Of a DNA stretch of 9,681 nt, positions 6,546-9,681 are shown piece after piece. Source of the DNA: Cloacimonetes bacterium SCGC AAA252-N17 (GTDB taxonomy: Bacteria; Cloacimonadota; Cloacimonadia; JGIOTU-2); NCBI GenBank assembly GCA_000404785.1, contig ASNI01000078.1:1-9681 (forward strand), in the 5' to 3' direction. Within the stretch, counting starts at the first letter, position 1. Every line of letters starts with the position of its first letter. Position numbers and translations under genes: made by a program. Under the pieces are notes generated by a model that worked only from the letters and a program-made list of their open reading frames with translations, searched no databases and was not told where the DNA came from.

Positions 6546-7297
6546 TAATTCCTCCTATTTCCATTCTCGTACCAAGATTTCCATTGCGAGATAATAGCTC
6601 CATCCTTTATACTTCCTTCAGACATCTTCTGACCATTCTTGTACCAATTGGTGAATATTCCTTCTTCTTTCCCATCCTTGTATGTTCTTTCTCCTGACTT
6701 CTGACCATTCTTGTACCAAGAGGTGGATATTCCTTCTTCTTTCCCATCCTTGTATGTTCTTTCTTCTGACTTCTGACCATTCTCATACCAAGAGGTGTTT
6801 ATTCCTTCTTCTTTCCCATCCTTGTATGTTCTTTCTTCTGACTTCTGACCATTCTCATACCAAGAGGTGGTTATTCCTTCTTCTTTCCCATCCCTGTATG
6901 TTCTTTCTTCTGACTTCTGACCATTCTTGTACCAAGAGGTGGTTATTCCTTCTTCTTTCCCATCCCTGTATGTTCTTTCTTCTGACTTCTGACCATTCTT
7001 GTACCAAGATACAAACAAACCTTCCGGCAATCCTTTCTTGATAGTTGCTTCTTCTGACTTCTGCCCATTCTCGTACCAAGTTACAGCCAAACCTTCCGGC
7101 AATCCATCCTTTAAAGTTATTTCTTTCTTCTTCTGCCCATTTTCATATAACTCAAACGCTTTGCCTGAATATGGTTTGGTTGAGCCTACTTCATACACCA
7201 ACCCGCCTCGTTCTTGAAGCTTTTCAAAACTGATGGATTTTGAAGAACACCCAACAATCAGCATAAAGACTGTAATAATAAGTAACATTCTTTTCAT
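6545..7297 (-). CDS. YwqK/MORN-type repeat lipoprotein
   Basis: A 250-residue predicted lipoprotein. The N-terminus MKRMLLIITVFMLIVGCSS has a good lipobox (IVGC, Cys17). Residues 49-240 are eight 24-residue repeats of the pattern 'SWYxNGQKSEERTYKDGKEEG', followed by a partial ninth (WYENGNRRN). This is the MORN_2-like repeat of the YwqK family, often annotated 'toxin-antitoxin system YwqK family antitoxin'; in Bacillus YwqK is the proposed partner of YwqJ. No toxin gene is adjacent here, and many lipoproteins with this repeat have no known toxin, so I do not infer immunity. The ATG at 7297 has GGAG nine bases upstream. It is the first gene of cassette 1 and overlaps the downstream membrane protein by one base. 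The central five repeats are nearly identical in DNA, implying recent tandem duplication. Confidence 0.88.
   Translation of the reverse strand: MKRMLLIITVFMLIVGCSSKSISFEKLQERGGLVYEVGSTKPYSGKAFELYENGQKKKEITLKDGLPEGLAVTWYENGQKSEEATIKKGLPEGLFVSWYKNGQKSEERTYRDGKEEGITTSWYKNGQKSEERTYRDGKEEGITTSWYENGQKSEERTYKDGKEEGINTSWYENGQKSEERTYKDGKEEGISTSWYKNGQKSGERTYKDGKEEGIFTNWYKNGQKMSEGSIKDGAIISQWKSWYENGNRRN
6578..7153 (-). repeat. 72-bp tandem repeats inside the YwqK-like gene
   Basis: Eight in-frame 72-bp units (24 codons each). The five central units (6650-7009) are nearly identical; the outer units are diverged in both DNA and protein. The period can be read from 'accaag', which recurs at 72-base steps (for example ending at 6720 and 6792). 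Identity decreasing outward fits repeated unequal crossing-over or slippage in the centre. This is not a CRISPR: there are no spacers and the repeats are coding. Confidence 0.92.
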
Positions 7298-7334
7298 TTT
7301 TTTACTCCATTTTTTTAATTTTTCCTAACTTTCA

Positions 7335-7420
7335 ACAACTTGCCACTTAATGTTTGTATCCCCGCAATAAATTGCGTGAACACTACACGATTTAGTAGTA
7401 TATGCGCAATATTGCGTGGC
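7335..7420 (-). promoter_or_regulatory. attI-like junction with nested palindromes
   Basis: The + strand CCACTTAATGTTTG (7343-7356) matches the end of attC-like element B (GCACTTAATGTTTGG) almost exactly and shares TAATGTTT with element A, but the rest of the attC structure is missing, as expected for an attI site. Beside it lie CGCAAT-AA-ATTGCG (7363-7376), ACTAC...GTAGT (7382-7399) and the perfect 12-bp palindrome CGCAATATTGCG (7405-7416). These may be recombinase binding sites or a cruciform. The site sits between the recombinase remnant (ends 7443) and the first cassette gene (starts 7297). Confidence 0.45.
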
Positions 7421-7442
7421 TTTTTGTTTTAAATTTTGTTGC

Positions 7443-7769
7443 TTACTTTTCATTTTTGGATTTTTCCAAGTTTAAATTATCCAATGGACTAATTATCTTA
7501 TTTTTTGCGACATTAGTGACATGAGTATAGATTTCTGTAGTTCTTGAACTTTTATGACCTAATAATTCTTGAATATATCTTAAGTCAGTACCATGCTCTA
7601 ATAAATGAGTAGCAAAGCTGTGCCTAAGTGTGTGGATGGTTGCATGTTTATTTATACCACTTTTCTGCACAGCTTGTTTAATGAGATTAATAGTATTGAT
7701 GTCATAAGGAAAAATCAAAGTAAGGCGTTTTCTTCCATCAATATTACTTTCTCTCATTTCAATCTGCAT
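7443..7769 (-). pseudogene. Tyrosine recombinase (integrase) with in-frame internal deletion
   Basis: A 108-residue frame. Residues from about 39 on are the C-terminal catalytic part of a tyrosine recombinase: 'HTLRHSFATHLLEHGTDLRYIQELLGHKSSRTTEIYTHV' carries the HxxR, the second His and the nucleophile Tyr, followed by the SPLDNL tail also seen in integron-type and Bacteroidota integrases. The first catalytic Arg and the core-binding domain are absent. The first 36 residues (...DGRKRLTLIFPYDINTINLIKQ) resemble the extreme N-terminus of full-length Bacteroidota-type integrases ('KRI.L.FPYD..LI..IK'). I therefore read this as an integrase that lost about 250 internal residues while keeping the frame. 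The ATG at 7769 has AGGA about 12 bases upstream. It lies at the head of the cassette array in the same orientation as the cassettes. It cannot be a complete recombinase; whether a short protein is made is unknown. Confidence 0.75.
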
Positions 7770-7911
7770 ATTTAATCCAATCCTGTAGAATTTTTATGCA
7801 TTGTTGTTTGAGTATGCTTTTATCGTCAAGAAATTTACCCACAATTAATCAACCGGATGGCGGAGAAAACTGAAACGCAGTGAAGACATGTGGTAAAAAT
7901 TTACTTTTTTC

Positions 7912-7935
7912 TTCTCGTCTTTGCGAGAATTTTTT
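7912..7935 (+). terminator. Hairpin plus T6, terminator-like
   Basis: TTCTCG (7912-7917) pairs with CGAGAA (7924-7929) around loop TCTTTG and is followed by six T (7930-7935). The stem is short, with three GC pairs. No + strand gene lies within 2.9 kb upstream, so its client is unclear. Confidence 0.35.
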
Positions 7936-7940
7936 CACGA

Positions 7941-7966
7941 CAACTTGTTGGTAAGTTGAATTTTTT
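7941..7966 (+). terminator. Second hairpin plus T6, terminator-like
   Basis: CAACTT (7941-7946) pairs perfectly with AAGTTG (7953-7958) around GTTGGT, then AATTTTTT (to 7966). It follows the previous hairpin by six bases, making a tandem pair on the + strand. The stem is weak (two GC pairs). Confidence 0.3.
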
Positions 7967-8106
7967 AAGTGGCTAAAGATTATTTTTCTCAAACATTTTA
8001 TTCGTGTTTTTCGTTTACCTCGGCGTAATGCAATGGAGACGGGTGACTTTCGTGGTTGATTGCTTTTTTAGAGTAAACTCATAATTGTAAAATATCAAAC
8101 CAAAAA

Positions 8107-8712
8107 TCAGCTATCTTCTTCTACACAGTTTTTATTATCTTCTTTTGGAATAACTTTCCTTTTTATACACACTTTTATACCAACATAACCCCAATACACT
8201 CCGCTCCCAAGAATTATACCAAAGACCGCTCCTCCGATAATGTCAAGAGGATAATGAACGCCAACATAAATGCGGGAAAACCCTATCAATACAGCAAAGC
8301 CAAAAAAGTAGCCGGAGTATTTTTGATAAAAATAAGAAAGAACTGTTGCGGTAGTAAACATGTTCATCGCATGGTTGGAAGGAAAGGAAAAGGATGTTTT
8401 CATACCAACCAGAAATCTTCCGCCTTGGATAAAATATTCCGGATGGCAAGGTCGTAGCCGACCGAAAAGAGGTTTTATGATGCGGTATGCGATCAGGTCG
8501 GAAAGCACTGCAGCAACAAGTACAAGAGCTATGACTCCAATCGCCTTTTTTTTCTCTTTGAAGATGAAGAAGATCATTGCGATCATGGCAACTATCAGCC
8601 AGTTCTTCGGCTCGGTAATGATTGGAAATATCTTATCAAAAACCGAGTTTGACAAAGTATTATTGAAAAACAGGAAAACAGATTGATCAACCTGAATGAG
8701 AAAATGAAACAT
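8107..8712 (-). CDS. PAP2-superfamily membrane phosphatase
   Basis: Integral membrane acid phosphatase of the PAP2 family. These enzymes remove phosphate from lipid phosphates or pyrophosphates such as undecaprenyl pyrophosphate, phosphatidate or phosphatidylglycerol phosphate, usually at the periplasmic face. All three signature motifs are present: K80-x6-R87-P88 (KPLFGRLRP), P111-S-N-H114 (PSNH in place of the common PSGH) and S146-R147-x5-H153-x3-D157 (SRIYVGVHYPLD). H114 and H153 are the catalytic histidines, R147 and D157 their partners. Five to six hydrophobic segments can be seen. The length of 201 is typical. The ATG at 8712 has no clear ribosome binding site and lies 17 bases after the lipoprotein gene's stop, so coupling or co-transcription is likely. 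The exact lipid substrate cannot be told; an undecaprenyl-pyrophosphate or lipid A role is only a guess. Confidence 0.92.
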   Translation of the reverse strand: MFHFLIQVDQSVFLFFNNTLSNSVFDKIFPIITEPKNWLIVAMIAMIFFIFKEKKKAIGVIALVLVAAVLSDLIAYRIIKPLFGRLRPCHPEYFIQGGRFLVGMKTSFSFPSNHAMNMFTTATVLSYFYQKYSGYFFGFAVLIGFSRIYVGVHYPLDIIGGAVFGIILGSGVYWGYVGIKVCIKRKVIPKEDNKNCVEEDS

Positions 8713-8729
8713 GAATGAGAGCAGCGTTA

Positions 8730-9452
8730 CTAATTAATATGACACTCTTGTATAACAGCAAATTGCGAAGATATTGATGCGGTTGTTTTAAAATGCTCAT
8801 TCGCAGTGCCAAATTTTTCAGACACGATTTTTGCTTGAACTGTCTTGCCTACAAGATCAGCAAAATTTTCGTGAGGGATAGTATAACTGCCCGTTTCAAC
8901 GCTATCCTCGGGAATTTCAATATATGCTGAACCGCCATCTGTATCATCTTCATAAGTGAGATCGATCCACATAGAATGTTCTGCGATAATTTCCTCCCAG
9001 CTTACCTTAACATCATCTGTATTATTAAAGGTTGCAGGTATGTTAAAAGTATGAAGATCCTGTAATTGCGTTCTCACTGTAGAATTATACTCATCTCCAT
9101 TGCTCATTTTTACAGTGATTGTGTACTGAGTATCTCTATAAATGGGATAGTCTCCAGTTGTTTCATAATAAGGTCCACCTGTGATATAATAATACAATTC
9201 AAGGGAAGTTCCATTCACATATACGCCGCCATCTTTAATTCTCACGAGATTAAGATTTTTATCCCAAAGGTGGGCAATTGCCTCACCTTTAAGGGTTTTC
9301 GAATTGTCATAGGTGCGTTCAATAGTGAGAGTGGGTGAGATCTTTGACGGATCGTTCAGGGGTTCATCAGAAAGAGGTGAATCGCAATTTGTAAGCATAA
9401 ATGCTGATCCTACAAATAATAGTACAAATAAAACTTTTACATAATTTTTCAC
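8730..9452 (-). CDS. Lipoprotein of unknown function
   Basis: A 240-residue protein starting at GTG 9452 with GGGAG seven bases upstream; an ATG two bases further up is followed at once by a stop, which fixes the GTG start. The N-terminus (MKNYVKVLFVLLFVGSAFMLTNCDSP) is a lipoprotein signal with the lipid-accepting Cys at residue 23; LTNC has an unusual Asn before the Cys. Acidic residues just after the Cys fit an inner-membrane retention or flexible linker region, but sorting rules for this lineage are uncertain. The rest is rich in Thr, Asp and Tyr with alternating hydrophobic residues (YTITVKMSNGDEY, AYIEIPEDSV), suggesting a beta-sandwich, perhaps two immunoglobulin-like or carbohydrate-binding-like domains. 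I do not recognise a family. It is the first gene of a probable operon with the PAP2 phosphatase. Confidence 0.85.
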   Translation of the reverse strand: MKNYVKVLFVLLFVGSAFMLTNCDSPLSDEPLNDPSKISPTLTIERTYDNSKTLKGEAIAHLWDKNLNLVRIKDGGVYVNGTSLELYYYITGGPYYETTGDYPIYRDTQYTITVKMSNGDEYNSTVRTQLQDLHTFNIPATFNNTDDVKVSWEEIIAEHSMWIDLTYEDDTDGGSAYIEIPEDSVETGSYTIPHENFADLVGKTVQAKIVSEKFGTANEHFKTTASISSQFAVIQECHIN

Positions 9453-9551
9453 ATCTGACTCCCATTTTTCTTTTCCAAATGCTCCACTTCTTTATCACTG
9501 TCAAGAAATTAATAAAACTATGTTCGGTCATTACAATTCTTTGACAATTAT
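9453..9551 (-). promoter_or_regulatory. Probable promoter region of the lipoprotein-phosphatase operon
   Basis: The - strand carries a perfect TTGACA (9499-9504) about 50 bases before the GTG start. No good -10 is visible at 16-18 bases from it (CATTTG is the best I find), so the exact promoter is uncertain. The GGGAG ribosome binding site lies at about 9460-9464. Confidence 0.25.
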
Positions 9552-9677
9552 TTATGAGTTCACTTTAAAAACCCCAGTTGGGGGATTAGCGGTATGTTTT
9601 TGTACTTCATCTTTCAACAAAGCATAAATATCTGGATTTTGGATTTTGAAGTGTGATATATAGAATTTTATTGGTAA
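9552..9677 (-). CDS. Possible C-terminal gene fragment at the window edge
   Basis: An open - strand frame of 41 codons ending in TAA at 9552-9554, reading in part 'HFKIQNPDIYALLKDEVQK' and 'NPPTGVFKVNS'. The composition looks protein-like (amphipathic helix, then a Pro/Gly turn). It contains no ATG, and another TAA stands in frame at 9678-9680, so it would need a frameshift or a TTG start. A terminator-like hairpin overlaps its end. It is either the tail of a decayed gene to the right or chance. Confidence 0.25.
   Translation of the reverse strand, partial: LPIKFYISHFKIQNPDIYALLKDEVQKHTANPPTGVFKVNS
9567..9584 (-). terminator. Rho-independent terminator-like hairpin
   Basis: On the - strand CCCC-AACT-GGGG is followed by TTTTT (the A-run 9567-9571 on +). 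The stem is four GC pairs, the T-run five. It would end a - strand transcript entering from the right and insulate the lipoprotein operon from it. Confidence 0.45.
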
Positions 9678-9681
9678 TTAT

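Larger units (their letters stand above)
7770..8106. other. Intergenic region between integrase remnant and phosphatase gene
   Basis: No convincing gene. A 27-codon - strand frame (7764-7847, GTG start, GKFLDDKSILKQQCIKILQDWIKYAD) overlaps the beginning of the integrase remnant and is probably chance or debris. Two hairpins with T-tracts on the + strand lie at 7912-7966. I see no promoter that I can defend. Confidence 0.5.

Noticed and set aside
6650..7009. CRISPR array
   Set aside because: Units are 72 bp, contiguous, in frame and coding, with no variable spacers.
6682..7233. Long + strand frames with repeats (MFFLLTSDHS..., and similar frames over the same DNA)
   Set aside because: They are reverse-strand shadows of the 72-bp coding repeats of the YwqK-like gene; low-complexity Phe/Leu/Ser content and no start signals.
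6545..7297. Antitoxin of a YwqJ/YwqK toxin-immunity pair
   Set aside because: Only the repeat matches; no toxin-like gene is adjacent and the protein is a lipoprotein with its own partner gene, so the role is not supported.
7936..7975. Second attI-like site (ACAACTTG and TTAAGTGGC also occur here)
   Set aside because: The words occur in inconsistent order and orientation relative to 7335-7352 and the TAATGTTT core is absent; probably chance.

Overview
The window is AT-rich chromosomal DNA from a Gram-negative-type bacterium. It carries two predicted lipoproteins, a membrane signal peptidase with a very basic N-terminus, and a secreted glutamine-amidotransferase-like protein of a family I know mainly from Bacteroidota and Cloacimonadota-like genomes. 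The recombinase remnant also belongs to a Bacteroidota-type branch. I would guess Bacteroidota or an allied candidate phylum such as Cloacimonadota, but this is inference from family resemblance, not a phylogenetic result.

Left part (224-4945, + strand): a compact four-gene run. It holds an acyl-CoA/acyl-ACP synthetase broken by an in-frame TGA, signal peptidase I (lepB), the radical-SAM haem chaperone HemW, and a secreted protein that starts at the base after the hemW stop. Spacing is 21, 18 and 0 bases, so they are probably one transcript. The common theme is envelope lipid, protein export and haem housekeeping.

Middle part (about 4960-7770, all - strand): an accessory island that looks like a small integron-like cassette array. 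Reading leftwards it holds a tyrosine recombinase with its middle deleted, an attI-like site, and cassette 1 (a lipoprotein of YwqK/MORN-like 24-residue repeats, then a membrane protein with a degenerate zinc ribbon). An attC-like element of about 130 bp follows, then cassette 2 (a gene split by an in-frame TAA, then a 54-residue cysteine-rich protein) and a second attC-like element. The 8-mer TAATGTTT (+ strand) marks all three junctions, at 7348, 5943 and 5037, giving cassettes of 1405 and 906 bp. The two attC-like elements are clearly different in sequence but share a paired-hairpin, long-stem architecture with an extrahelical base. The recombinase is not a classical IntI, which makes this the most interesting part of the window.

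Right part (8107-9452, - strand): a lipoprotein of unknown function followed after 17 bases by a PAP2-family membrane phosphatase, probably one operon. The right edge (9552-9677) may hold the tail of another - strand gene with an overlapping terminator.

Several genes here are damaged: the synthetase (TGA), a cassette gene (TAA), the recombinase (internal deletion) and the zinc ribbon (lost Cys). This suggests local decay, although sequencing error cannot be excluded for the two stop codons.
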